Assembly: GCA_033782935.1 (NCBI GenBank) | Contig: JAWQEG010000081.1 | Location: forward strand, 501,001 to 565,000 | Reading direction: 5' to 3' | Length of the DNA: 64,000 nt | From: Petrolisthes cinctipes | Taxonomy: Eukaryota; Arthropoda; Malacostraca; Decapoda; Porcellanidae | Part shown: positions 1-11,133 of the stretch, in pieces | Layout of the letters: each line of letters opens with the position of its first letter | How positions within the stretch are numbered: position 1 is the first letter of the stretch | Notes under the pieces: generated by a model | What the model was told of the DNA's origin: nothing | The model's database searches: none | The model's input: only the letters and a program-made list of their open reading frames with translations | Made by a program: the position numbers and the translations under genes

Positions 1-308
1 CACCCACACATTCATCTGACTTGGAGCCGTCAGTGTACACGAGATGAGACCCCAGGTGACTGCGGACTATACCACCAAACAGGTGGTGTATCTCCAACTC
101 TGGCGCCTTTTCCTTCGATAATGGCAACCACGATGTGTTGACGCCGAGGTTGGGTGTCTCCCACGGTGGTATCTTGCTGGTAATAAACTTGTCGCAGTCC
201 CCGAGGTCTATATTTAGTTGTTCTGCCAGCTGGTGGAGGCGTACTGCCAGTGGCTTCCGTCTTCCGTGGTGGAGATAATGGTGTTGTTGAAGGGAGGCAC
301 TGGCCACG
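1..308 (-). pseudogene. Family A ORF2, RT-to-RNase H linker and start of RNase H
   Basis: The minus strand stays open from the end of the RT thumb region to the window edge and ends in LVYTDGSKSDE at about 10-40. The YTDGS motif holds the first catalytic aspartate of LINE-type RNase H, which degrades the RNA template during target-primed reverse transcription. The remaining catalytic residues lie outside the window. The piece follows the RT fragment at 309-1136 with a frame change near 309-400. Confidence 0.7.
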
Positions 309-1136
309 TTACCGATCTCCGACTTCCGGATCGTAGACATAGCGGTGTTGATCCCGTCGAAGTCGGAGAGGAGGTATGTTCGCCTCCACCTCCATCCTAG
401 CTACCCGTGTACACTTCAGAGCTCCCAAACACACACGTAACCATTTATTCTGGTACACATCCAATCTCCCTAGTGTTATATCTGAAGCCGACCCATACAC
501 CTGTGAGCCATAGTCTAGCTTTGTACGAATAAGGGTCTTATACACCATTAATAAAGATTTCCTGTCGGCTCCCCATGTGGTACCTGATAGGTACTTAAGG
601 ACATTTAAAGGTTTTTCACAACGAACAAGCAAATTATTAACATGATGTGTAAAATTTAATCTTTGGTCAAAATGGATTCCTAAATATTTAACAGAATTGT
701 GAAATAGTACCTGTTGGCTATCTAACTTTACGTTAATATTAGGTATTCTAAGTTTACTAAAAATTACTCCGGTACACTTAAGAAGGGAAAACTTAAAGCC
801 CCACTGTAAGGCCCATTGGTGGACAGAATCAAGCGCTGCTTGAATCCGTCCTGCTAAAAACTGTGCATTACGTGACGAGTGCCACATTGCACAATCGTCA
901 GCATACAACGAGTATTTAAGATTCCTGGGGACAAGAGCTGATGACAGAATATCATTGATCATGATGTTAAAAAGTGTAGGACTAAGCACGCTTCCCTGTG
1001 GCACCCCGTTCTCTTGAACAAAAATGTCCGATGATACATTACAGGGAAGGGTGACAGAAAAAGTTCTGTCATGCAAAAAGTTGTTGATGAACATGCGCAA
1101 ATTGCCTCTTAAACCATAACTGTGAAGCTTCACCAA
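309..1136 (-). pseudogene. Family A ORF2, reverse transcriptase palm and thumb fragment
   Basis: This 275-codon frame carries the second half of a LINE reverse transcriptase, the enzyme that copies the element RNA at the nicked target. Visible motifs are NGVPQGSVLSP (RT block B, about residues 42-52), then LYADD with the paired catalytic aspartates (about residues 77-81), then KYLGIHFD, typical of RT block E and the thumb. The first part of the RT is in another frame at 1161-1820, so a break falls right after catalytic motif A. The nominal start Met is internal to the domain and is not a real initiation site. Confidence 0.85.
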
Positions 1137-1160
1137 AATACTTTATCGCCATGTTATGTG

Positions 1161-1820
1161 TTAGGCTTTATGGATGTCCAGGAACACCCCTACCATGAAT
1201 TCTTTATTGGCAAATGCCTTTGAAATGCAATGTTCCAGGTTCATCAAGTGATCAACTGTGCTCCGGTGTCTCCGGAAGCCACATTGTCGATCACTCAATA
1301 AACCCTTCACTTCTAAAACAAACAGTAGCCTATTATTTATCATTCTTTCCATGACTTTACAGAGGCAAGAAGTCAACGCAATAGGTCGAAATGAACTGGG
1401 ATTCACAAGACGACCAGACTGTTTAGGTATCGGTATGACCCACGCAAAGTGCCATGAGTTTGGGAAGGTGTTAGATTCCCAAATCTCATTAAACACTGCT
1501 AGCAACTTGACCAGGTTATCCTGGCCATGATGCCGGATCATACCGTACGTTATGGTGTCAGGTCCAGGACTGGTGTCTTTACAGGATCTTAGGGCAAGGA
1601 GAAGTTCGTCTATCGTAAACTCCCGGTTGTATGGGTAGTCTACGTCCTCTGTGGCAAAGTCTATCTCTTGTAGTTCAGCCATACGTTTGTGATGGAGAAA
1701 ACGTTGGTCGTAGTTGGCTAAACTACTTACTTTTGAGAAACTCCTGACAAGTACGAGAGTGGCTACCGGGGGACCTTTCCCGGTTCTTGTGTCCGGAGAC
1801 ATCCATTGCTTTCTCATCAA
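1161..1820 (-). pseudogene. Family A ORF2, N-terminal half of reverse transcriptase
   Basis: This 219-codon frame has the RT fingers region. It contains SPGPDTITYGMIRH, then WVIPIPKQSG, then FRPIALTSCLCKVMERM and CGFRRHRSTVDHL, which are blocks 0-3 of I-group LINE RTs. It ends at GVFLDIHKA, where motif A supplies the first catalytic aspartate, and then hits a stop. The rest of RT continues at 1136-309 in another frame. The residues just before the fingers follow directly on ORF1 sequence, so the endonuclease (normally about 220 residues) has been deleted. Confidence 0.85.
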
Positions 1821-1953
1821 TGGTGAGTCTCCCAGACTCCACCGAGGAAGAGCTATCCCTTCTCTCCCCCGATGAAGTGGGAGTAGGGTGTGTGCAAGAA
1901 AGTGACTTTGGTTTTAGGGTGGTGTAATTTACTCTATCTGACTTGTCTGACTT

Positions 1954-3034
1954 CTACTTTTGTTTCTCTGAATGCAAAGAAGCTGCAGCCCGAGAATAGG
2001 AGTTGGTAGATGGGATAATAGTCTTAGAGGGGGTAATAATAGTAGGTGTAGAAGTAGATTGATCAGCCTGTTCGCTTGGCTCTGATTCAGTCTGAGTACT
2101 AATAGTACACATCACGGGTCGGGTCATCACCGCCGATGTATATGAGACATTGGGTGATGGAGTCGCTTGCGATCCCATCACCACCTTCCTCGCATCATAA
2201 TAGGAGATACCTCACACTGCCTTCACCGAGCAAACCTCCTTCTCCAGCTTCCACTTGGGACAATCCCTCGAGGAACTGGAGTGAGTACCCTTACAATGAA
2301 AGCAGGAGAGCTCCACTGATGTGCACTTTTCCTCAGCATGGCCAGGCGTCGCGCACCTGCCACACACTGGAGAAGAAGCCTTACAAGTTCCATTACCATG
2401 TCCATAAATCTGACAGTTCAAGCATCTAAGAGGGTTGGGGATAAAGGGTCTTACTTTAACAATTTCATAACCGATTTTGACAATTTCAGGAAGTGAAACT
2501 TTGCCAAAAGTCAAAATAACTGGTGCAGTCTTCTTCCTCATACCATCCTCTAAACATGTTATATATCTAGCATCAATTATATCTTGTGTCCTCATTTCCT
2601 CAATTATTTCCATCTCTTCCATCTTCATTAAATCCCTACAGGTGATTACTCCCCTGCAGGAATTCATGGCTTGAGGAATCTTGGCTTCAACTTCATAATC
2701 GTAAAACTGACGACATTTTAGCAAACTTGTGACCTGTTTTGAATTGAACGTTTTAACCAAGATGTCTCCAGAGACAAGTTTTTTTCACAGATTCAAACTC
2801 ATCAGCCCAGCCATCAATTACCTTTTTAATAATGAAAGGATTGAGGCCGGCTAGTGGGGCCGAACCAAGTGCTGCATGAAGCATAACAAATGAAGCATTT
2901 TTAACGTCAATGTCAAGGGGTGTTCGAGTCTCGTTTTGTCCGTCAGTATGTGGTGGTGGTCGGTCATAGCCGCCTCCTCCGCTATACGGAGGAGGGGTTG
3001 GGAGGGAAGGCAACATAGTAACCACTTCCCCCAA
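1954..3034 (-). pseudogene. Family A ORF1, gag-like nucleic-acid chaperone, broken
   Basis: Three frames in order (3034-2753, 2760-2212, 2184-1954) make up one gag-like ORF1, the RNA-binding partner of LINE ORF2. The middle frame holds three zinc knuckles: CLNCQIYGHGNGTC and CGRCATPGHAEEKC (both CX2CX4HX4C), then CFHCKGTHSSSSRDC (CX2CX3HX6C). The first frame is proline-rich at its start and then enters the folded N-terminal domain. The last frame is a Ser/Thr-rich tail ending HSEKQK. Breaks near 2755 and 2190-2210 put the pieces out of frame. Confidence 0.8.
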
Positions 3035-4901
3035 GGGTGGGGGGAAGTGGGAGGATAAAAGAAAACACCATCAAGGGATAATAACCAGCCCTAATTAACT
3101 AATGTTTGAGATCAACCTCTCAACCCACACTAAGGTGGTCCGACTGTGTCTATTCACACTCAGAGCTATCAGTGGGGGAGTCCACTATAGGTAGGAGGCA
3201 AAGTTGATCTCAGTGTTAAGATATAGACACCTACTATATCTTCTACCAACTATGGAGGGAATGAATACTAGCTAAGCCTAGTGGTCACCAGAAGGGTGAA
3301 AAAAAAAGAACTACTGCCGGTGCGACAGGCCCTGGCAGCTAGAGGAGAACTCAGAAAACATGTCCCCTCTCTCCACAACCCAGTCTCAAAGTCCTCCGAC
3401 TTGGTGAGCCGAGGGTAGGAGCTTTTATTCCCCTGTTTTGGCAGCTGATTGGTCAGTCTGGAGTCACCAGCAGGTCCATGATAGGTTAGGAACGTCCAAC
3501 TGCTGCGCAAACTTGGTAGGTAAGGGCAACAACTGGCGCATAGTTTGGCGGGCAGATTATGGTCGTGACAGGAACGTCCAACTGTGGCGCAAACTAGGTA
3601 GTTTAAGGGAAACAGCTGGCGCCTAGTTGTCGGCCTGGTTGCAGGTTCGTGACAGTGGTTACTGGCAACTCAATACGGTTTGGCGCCAAACACAAAACCC
3701 AGCCAGGACAGCAGATTAAGTATGATATGAGACATTAGGTGGTAAATGTATACTTTATTTGCAGCAAATCTCCAAGCCTCCCGCCGCCTTTGCTCAATCT
3801 TTGTTATTATTGTTATTGTTCAATGAATCACGAATCGGGATGGGATTGCCACAAGAAAACAGCTGCAACATTTATCATATTAGCGTCATATGACTGAAAT
3901 ATATATATCACATAAATATTTACAATCATGTACACATTTTCTTGTAATAAATTGTGCATGATGGTCTATATTTCAATGTTTATCAAGTGCTATCAATATT
4001 TTAAATCAAGGGAAAAAGTATAGACATATTTTGACTCCGGAGTAGGTTGGGTGAAATGGACAACTCTTTGTAACATTTTATTAAACCTGGGGAGCGTGGT
4101 TGGTTGGGCGAAATACCCCTCAGTTTGACCAAGTAGGTCCGACGAAACGCCAAGTTGGGTGAAGCATACCAGTGAAACAACCAGTGTGATAGGTGCTATA
4201 GCGGTGTGGGAGGGACGTTGAAGTGGCAAAGGAATTCCAAGTATTATTTATTGTATATTGAATAAATCAGTCGGTACTTAGTTTTAGTAGTTCTAGGACA
4301 AGAATATTTATTCATATACACATATGAGTGAATAGAAAATAGGCAAAAGGTATGTATTGCATATACCAAAATAATATACTGTAAACCGCATTTACGAGTG
4401 GCAATACTGTGTCTCTACTGAATCTTCTCCATCTCCCTCTCCCACAGTGATGCCAGCTCAGGTTTACTTGACGAAATTTCCATAACATTATTAACTTTAG
4501 AATTTATCTATTTTCCTCAATTATTCCCTGATTACTCTTAAACATTGACAGTCTTTTTGGAATTATTTTCGTCTGGTAGAAATTTCCCTGAATACTCTTG
4601 AACAATCTTTATATAGTTTCTCTGTGAACTTCAAAATTCTCTAAAACAGAGAATGTTCCCTGTACCTGACAACACTGGCCTCCCTTTCTCCTGCAGCCAG
4701 GCGACAGGCGTTCGTCAATTCACGCCTATAATTTGAAATTCAACTGATGGAAATTTTATAACCACACAGTTATGTAGAATAAACTCTTGCATTTCGATAC
4801 ATACACGATAGACTATTTTTTCATTATACTCAAGTAATAATTCATTAATATTTAATAATCTATTATATACCAGTTGGCAATTATAAACAAAGCGGCAGCG
4901 T
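3035..4901. other. Non-coding spacer with an 82-bp direct repeat
   Basis: About 3035-3260 is probably the 5' leader of family A. Beyond that I find no convincing coding potential. The content is AT-rich apart from 3260-3700, which holds the 82-bp direct repeat. The short frames on both strands have no recognisable domain. Confidence 0.5.
3488..3651. repeat. Two tandem copies of an 82-bp unit
   Basis: Unit 1 begins at 3488 and unit 2 at 3570, both with AGGAACGTCCAACTG. Both also contain GCGCAAACT and an imperfect AACTGGCGC block, and end near TCGTGACA. The copies have diverged by several substitutions, so the duplication is not recent. No function can be assigned. Confidence 0.65.
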
Positions 4902-6062
4902 AAGGATTAAGGTAACACTGTTCAAGTTCCTTCAGTGGAATTGCCATGGCTTGTATGCCTCGTGGGAGGAACTGCGGGTTCTTCGCTCTCACTTCTCCCT
5001 TGTGTGTGTTTGTCTCCAAGAGAAAATGCTTGGGGACTACATTCCTGCCAGTCCTCCAGCATACTCTGCATTTTATGCCAATTCTTTTGAAGGGCAGGGT
5101 CACCATGGTGGCTCTGCCATCTTAAATCGACACGATGTTCCATGCACGAGCCTGGAGCTTGACACTCTGCTCCAGGCTGTTGCACTTAAGATTTTTATGG
5201 GCCGCCCTTACAAGGTGTGCAGAGTTTCTACCTCCCAGTGCTACAGTTGAGAGGGGTGATCTCAACAGTCTTGTACGAGACTTTCCCTCTCCCTTTATTA
5301 TATTGAGTGATATTAATGGTTGTCATCCTCTGTGTGGTGACAGTTCGGTCAACCCCAGGGGTGTTTTATTGGCTTCTCATTGTGAGGATGAGGGATTATG
5401 GGTTTTAAATACTGTAGATGTGACACATTTTCATAGCCCTACTAGAACATTTACCACCATTGACAGTTCCCTCTGTTCACCCAGTGCACTATTAGATTTA
5501 TATGCTAGTGACCATTTTCCTATATTCCACAGTACAAATCGTGGTCTCGCTTTCCTCTGTGGAAATTAGAGAAGGCTGACTGGCAGTTTTGTAAAAACTT
5601 ACTTCTCCTGTCTCTTCTGTTGCAGATTTCAGTAGCTCTGACGAGGTTGTCACCTATTTCACCTATATACTCCACTCTACTGCTCTCAAGTCTCTTCCTA
5701 AAACTTCTGGCCAATATTCCAATAGTCCTATCCCTTGGCCATCTGGCACCAGTCTGCACCACTGCTGTGCGGGAGAAGTGCGCTGGTTTCTCTCGCCTTC
5801 GTCGCAATCGTGGGACCCTATTCTTTTAGAGGACTTCCGACTCGGGTTAGACTAGTTTTAATTGAGGCACGACGGGCATCTTGGAAGGCCTATGTGTCTT
5901 CAATTACTACTAAAACCCCACTCACCCAAGTGTTCAGGATAGTCCGTTGGATTGCGGGAAAGTTTTTTCCTAGTCCTCCACCTAGCCTTAAGGTCAAAGG
6001 AGTCTCGATCATGGAAGGTTTACCACCGATCATTATTACTCAAACAGTGAGGGTGGAAGGAC
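4902..6062 (+). mobile_element. Family B copy 1a: truncated LINE with degraded endonuclease
   Basis: The copy starts exactly where the family B endonuclease begins (VLQWNCRG in better copies) and runs through the endonuclease into the linker before RT. Frames at 4951-5250 and 5135-5569 together show fragments of the domain: the HHGGSAIL stretch, a SDINGCHPLCGD form of the usual GDFNGRHPLWGD catalytic block, and ASDHFPI at the C-terminal catalytic Asp-His. The Gly-Asp-Phe to Ser-Asp-Ile change and several frame breaks make it inactive. It ends near 6062. The family B RT resumes only at 6475, so 1a and 1b may be one copy with unrelated sequence between them, or two copies. Confidence 0.8.
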
Positions 6063-6474
6063 ATATATTCATCACTCCTCTTTTCCTGCAATTACTATAT
6101 AATTATGTATGTAAAACGATAATGACATTATATTTCATTGTGTTGTTTTAAAAAGTGTGGCTCTGAAATGTTTTATAGCAAAATTAGAGTGTGAAAATGT
6201 TCTTAGATATGTATATAGAGTGTAAATAAAGTGAATTTTGAGTTGATGTCAGTCGGGGCTGGCTACCCATCCTACAGATGTCCATTTAATCTTCAAAAGT
6301 ACATCAGGAGCCCACTACAGGTTTGTACTTCAATGTCCTGTATTATTTATTTAAGTAACGTGAGTGGTTTACAAACTATTAACCGTCAAATGTGTTGTTT
6401 ACAAAGTGGCTGCGAGTACAGGAGAATTGCCCACAAGACAGAGTTGCCCAGGAGATAAGGCCTGTGGCTTAATG
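6063..6474. other. Unassigned sequence between two family B fragments
   Basis: No domain or repeat is recognisable here. If copies 1a and 1b are one LINE, this segment replaces the first half of the RT. The GGCTTAATGGTTAAG string at its right edge resembles a tRNA A box, but no B box or cloverleaf follows. Confidence 0.4.
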
Positions 6475-7750
6475 GTTAAGGAGTTCCTTAGTGTGAGGGT
6501 TGGTACAGCCCTCTCTGCACCTGTAGAACAGTTGGAAGGGGTCCCCCAGGGAAATGTCCTTAGTGTCACGCAATTTGCAGTGGCAATTAATGCCATTGCT
6601 TCATCCTTTCCGGACGATATAACCAACTCATTGAGGAACTGGCGGTCTTGTTTGTTGCTACCCGTATGTCAGTTGTGGAACGGCGCATGCAGCTTGCCCT
6701 CAACAGGGTGTCGCGTTAGGTTGGTTCTCATGGGTTTTGCTTCTCTCCCACCATGACGGTTGCTATGCACTTCTGCTGTCTCTGGGAAGTCCACCCCGAT
6801 CCGGACTTATTCATGTATGGTCATTGGATATGTTGTGTTGAGGATACTCGCTTTTGGGTCTTCTCTTTGACACATGTTTGACTTGGGTTCCTCATCTCCA
6901 TTCACTTAAGGTCTCTTGCCTCAAGGTTTTAAACCTGTTGAGGGTCCTGGTCCATATGTCCTGGTAGGCTGATTGGGCCATCCTCCTCCGCCTATATCCT
7001 GCTTTTATTAGGTCGAAAGTCAACTATGGGTGTGGAGTGTACTCCTCTGCCACAGATGCCTGTCCTAGAGTCTTAGATCCTGTTCATCATGCTGGGGCAC
7101 ATCTGGCGACTGGAGCCTTCAGGTTATCACCAATCCCCAGACTCCTGATGACCCACCTCTTGATCTTCATCTCCAGTCCTGGATTATTCATTACTGGCAT
7201 CGCTTACATTGACTTTTTTACTCTGTTTGGTGGTGTCAGCTGATATCATGTCTCAGTACTACCTTTCACATCCTTGCACACCATGGTTATGGAGTGTCTT
7301 AACCTCGGGAACCTTCGTCATAGGTACCTCATCGAGTACCGGCTATGGGATGGTTCTTACAGTCTCTTCCAGGTGCTCGGGGAGGAGGCTTGTAGTGTGG
7401 GAGGGAGCACCCTCTCCTTTGTGGAGGAAACTGGCTTTCTCCACAATTTGTGAAATTCATGATTTTTATGGCTACTAATTTATAGATAGCTCAATGTTTC
7501 TTTCGTTTTAATTTAGACTTTTTTATATATTTTACCTAATCAGGTTATTTTCTATGATATGTCCTTTTAATCATGCTGCTACTCCCATTTGGGGTAGTGA
7601 AACCTGGCTTATATGTGTCACTAATATATAAATTATATAATGACCAAGTTTTGAAATCTCAAGAATTTAATATTTTGCTGGGCGGTATATGACCCTGGCT
7701 GTTGTAGCGCCAGATACCTAATGGTATCATTTATCAATCAATCATCAATC
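6475..7750 (+). mobile_element. Family B copy 1b: RT C-terminal half, linker and 3' UTR
   Basis: The copy begins within RT at the VRVGTALSAPVEQLEGVPQGNVLS block (about 6495-6570) and continues through degraded thumb sequence. The frame at 7037-7243 matches the family B post-RT region (YSSATDA, then TGAFR). The 3' UTR starts near 7450 and shares the TGTCCTTTTAATCATGCTGC and GGGGTAGTGAA blocks with the other B copies. It ends in TCAATCAATCA, the short-repeat tail of this family. Stops, frameshifts and loss of the RNase H core make it inactive. Confidence 0.82.
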
Positions 7751-8352
7751 CTGGTGTCCATGTCATTTCCAATACATTGTTTGCAAGGAATCTGATAATC
7801 TGAGCCGTGTTATCATACTTGAAATCTGCTAGTACAGTCACGCTATGAAATGTTTTTATACTTTTCATAAAGTTTTGCACACAATGATTTATGGACATAC
7901 CCGGTAACCTATTTGCCAAATAGAATATAACTTTATAACTTTATATTAAATCATATTATATTTCACAGAACGTATGATATATTGTTTAGTATACCTAACT
8001 ATCAGAATAGGAGAACAGTATACTATGAGTTTTTTACGATGTGATATAAAATATTTTTCATGGTTACTACCTTTGATCAACCGAGACCATACCAGCCTGA
8101 GTGTCACACTCGCTGAGTGGCCTAGTCATCCATCCTTCTCTTTCCTACCCTTCTTGCAGCTGTCGCTTTACTTTCCCGTTCGGCCAAGAAGAACATACGG
8201 TACTTACGAAGTCAATATTGTTTCTTAATCAATGTCATGCATGCCCTTAGGACCTCCCAAGCCGCTGGTGGTGTCTCTCCTCCTGTTAGTTATACCAGTA
8301 GGTGGAGAGACTAGAAAGGTCTCCCATGCTGGTTGGGTTGGGGTTAAGGGCC
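7751..8352. other. AT-rich spacer, nothing recognised
   Basis: This is AT-rich sequence between two oppositely oriented family B copies. Short frames on both strands (for example 7974-8228) have no homology I recognise. The segment 8226-8352 abuts the 3' truncation point of copy 2 and is not part of family B. Confidence 0.5.
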
Positions 8353-8480
8353 AGACAGTGGTGCAGACTGGTGACCGCCAAGGGACAGGACGTCTGGGAA
8401 AGTAGCCAGAAGTTTTAGGGATAGAGTTGAGAGCAGCAGTATTGAGCATATCAGTGAAATATGTTACAGCGTCGTCAGAA

Positions 8481-9203
8481 CTACCAAAATCTGCTACAGA
8501 AGAGACCGAAGAAGTTAGCTCTATAAAAAAACTGCCAGTCAGCCTTCTCTAATCTCCACTGAGGAAGACGAGACTGTGGTTCGTACCTGTTACCTTCTAA
8601 AAGTATAGGGAAGTGGTCACTGCCATATAAATCAGACAACACTCTCCAAGTCAAATCCAACAGAGCACTGGGTGAACAGAGGGAAATGTCAATGGTGGTA
8701 AAAGTCCCAGTAGGGCTATTAAAATGTGTCACATCTCCCGTATTTAAAACCCCTAATCTCTCATCCTCAATAAAAGAAGCCAATAAAACACCCCTGAGGT
8801 TGACCGAACTGTCACCCCACAGAGGATGACGACCATTAAAATCACCCAATGAAATAAAGGGAGAGGAAAGGTCCCATACAAGAGGGTTGAGATCACCCCT
8901 CTCAACTGTAACACTGGGAGGAAGGTATAGACTGCACACAGTGTACGGGCGGTCCATGAAAACCTTAACTGCAACAGCCTGGAGCGGAGTGTCAAGCTCC
9001 AGGCTCGTGCATGGAATATCTCGGCGAACTAGGATGGCAGAGCCACCATGGTGACCCTGCCCTTCAAATGAATTTGAATAAAATGCAGAGTATGTTGGAG
9101 GACTTGCAGGAATGTAGTCCCCAAGCATTGTCTCTTGGAGAGAAACATATGCAGGAGAGAAGTTAGAGAGAAGAACATGCAGTTCCTCCCAAGAAGCACG
9201 CAA
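8481..9203 (-). pseudogene. Family B copy 2 ORF2, APE-type endonuclease
   Basis: This 240-codon frame is the best-preserved family B endonuclease, the enzyme that nicks the target to prime reverse transcription. It shows SLQETMLGD (catalytic Glu, about residues 21-29), SLGDFNGRHPLWGDSSVN (catalytic Asp and Asn, near residue 117), and LYGSDHFPIL with the terminal catalytic Asp-His pair. The first residues of the domain (about 9240-9203) sit just upstream of the nominal Met, so that Met is not the true start. The frame ends beyond the domain, and RT is absent. Confidence 0.85.
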
Positions 9204-9341
9204 GCCACGGCAATTCCACTGAAGGACCTTGAACAGTGTTACTTTAGCACTGATTTTTGGGAAGCCTCACGGAGGTACTTCCCACTACCACCTCGACCTG
9301 AGGGCTTACTCAAATGATAAGTTTTGTCTAATCCTGGGCCA

Positions 9342-9857
9342 CTAGAAGAAGAGCGAACCCGAGGAGTAGTACTTGGGGCAATAATTGGGACCCGTAAACG
9401 AGTCCCTGAAGCATCTGATGTTAGAAGGTGAAGGTAGATGAGCAGGGATATTCTTATAAACAATTACATTGGTATTGTCCTGTACAGCAGTGGTATCACT
9501 GACACAGGCAGATACATCAACATCCATAATACAGGTGGAAGAATCACTCCGCTGTTTAAGTGGAAGAGAAACTGTATCTTTTGAAGTCACAACATCTGTG
9601 GCATCCACATTAACTTCACGCCTCTCTGATGATCCCAAAGGAACATCTGTTGAATCAAGAGATTCATCAGAGCCACGAGAACGCTTCTGGTGAAATTGAG
9701 AGGAAACTATGGATGAGTCCACAGAGACGGTTGCCTTGCAATGAGGAACATCTATGGAGTCAAGTGTCTCAGAGGAACCACGAAGGCTTCTCTGTGGCAG
9801 TTTAGCTAACTTAAGTTTCCTTTTTGAAGAGCGTGTGGCAGTGTGAACCTCTACCAC
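9342..9857 (-). pseudogene. Family B copy 2 ORF1, C-terminal low-complexity region
   Basis: This 171-codon frame follows the zinc-knuckle part of ORF1. It is rich in Ser, Thr and basic residues and contains two diverged copies of an RSLRGSSETLDSIDVP-like block (RGSSETLDSIDVP, then RGSDESLDSTDVP). No fold is recognisable. The same region occurs at 40652-41250 in copy 4, which supports its assignment to ORF1. It is out of frame with the knuckle segment because of a break near 9860. Confidence 0.7.
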
Positions 9858-9871
9858 ATGGAAACCTTTCG

Positions 9872-10426
9872 CTAAAGTCTGAGAATTGTCATCACTATTA
9901 TGTAGTGAAACCTATTATGTAGTGAGCAAGAAGCAACTGCTTCTTGAGAGAGTTGAAAGGGTACTGCAACCGATTTAGGGTGAAGGGAGGAGGCGTATGT
10001 CTTCACACCACCATCCTTCTGTCGCCTGAAGTTGAGTTGCCGTCTGGCACTACCAATGCTAATGAATTGGGTGTTAGCCAAGTGGAGGATATCCTGCTCA
10101 AGGAGGTACATCTTACAATGGCGAGAACATAAGGGGTGAGCATCCCTGCAGTAAAAACAGTAACTCTCTGACTGACACTCAGAAGTAAGATGTGAGTCAA
10201 GAGCAGAACAATTACCACACCGGGAACAGTTGTTGCAGTTCCTCCTCCCATGACCAAACTTATAACAACAGAAACACTGTAGGGGACGCTCAACAAAAGG
10301 CTTCACCTCAAAATAGGTGAGGTTAATATTAATGCGATCTGGGATATGCGAGCCATAGAAAGTGAGGATGATCATATTTTTACTGCCTTTCATCTTTGTT
10401 ACTCGTTGGACACTGTCTGGGCACAT
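9872..10426 (-). pseudogene. Family B copy 2 ORF1, zinc-knuckle segment
   Basis: This frame holds the nucleic-acid-binding part of ORF1. CFCCYKFGHGRRNC is a CX2CX4HX4C knuckle. It is followed by CSRCGNCSALDSHLTSEC and by CFYCRDAHPLCSRHC, irregular Cys/His clusters typical of LINE gag-like proteins. The segment before the knuckles (FEVKPFVERPLQC) is the conserved lead-in. It is separated from the N-terminal half (10399-11133) by a frameshift near 10430. Confidence 0.82.
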
Positions 10427-11133
10427 AGCGAGAATGTCCTCTTCAGAGAATTCATGCGCCCCTTGCTATAATTAAATGTTCGATGTGGTTTTATGGATTC
10501 AAACATGCCATCAGAAGGACAGGGGAGATTGAAGAGCATCATGGCCTGTGTAAGATCTTTGGCTCTGATTAAAACACCCTTACCGTATTTTTTTATGTGG
10601 CCCATCGGTAATAATACAATTTCTTTTTCCATATACCGGGAAGCATGGATAAGGTTACAGAGTCCCTCCCTGTAGTAAACCACAAACCAAAAGGGTGTAG
10701 GAAGGTGATGCTCCTTAGGGACATGTTCTACAGAGTCATTGAAGATGTTAGGGCAGTAGTCATTGTCACTGTCAACTACATTGTTGGACCGCATCATCTG
10801 AACCTTAAAATGAGTATCCCCCACAGTCAGAGAATCTTTTGCCTCAAAAGTTGCTTTGGCAGCAGCAATTGTATTGAAAGTAATATAGCACCGATTAGAT
10901 CTATAGTCACTGTCATAAGTGATTCGGATACGAAGAACCACTCCAAAACACTTGAAAGTGGAGTGGATAGCGCCATAGGAAAGGGATACAAGTACATTTG
11001 TCAGCATTAATGTGTCCAAACCGATAACAAGTTTCGTCGACACAACACCCGACCTGCTGGGTCTACTCTTATTTGCAGTCTTCTGCATACCACCACGACC
11101 AGAGAGTGACGTCTCGAGGGTCTGGTCGACCAC
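10399..11133 (-). pseudogene. Family B copy 2 ORF1, N-terminal half with RRM-like domain
   Basis: This 244-codon frame begins at the likely natural start of ORF1. After a basic Ser/Arg-rich leader, residues about 48-100 read like an RNA-recognition motif: a YGAIHSTFKCFGVVLRIRI strand-helix-strand pattern, then RCYITFNTIAAAKATFEA. Such domains occur in ORF1 proteins of I-group LINEs and bind the element RNA. The frame then runs into the region preceding the zinc knuckles and shifts near 10430. The RRM call rests on pattern only. Confidence 0.7.

Larger units (their letters stand above)
1..3260 (-). mobile_element. Family A non-LTR retrotransposon, truncated by window edge
   Basis: Reading right to left on the minus strand, this copy holds a gag-like ORF1 with three zinc knuckles, an RT split by breaks, and the start of an RNase H. 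The order ORF1-RT-RNase H matches I-group LINEs, which normally have an APE-type endonuclease between ORF1 and RT. That endonuclease is missing here: ORF1 ends near 1954 and the pre-RT region is already present near 1820. The 5' boundary near 3260 is approximate. The 3' end lies beyond base 1. The copy cannot be autonomous because of the deletion and several frame breaks. Confidence 0.85.

Noticed and set aside
6455..6480. tRNA-like string GGCCTGTGGCTTAATGGTTAAG
   Set aside because: It resembles the 5' part of a tRNA, but the following bases are family B RT sequence and no B box or cloverleaf can be drawn.
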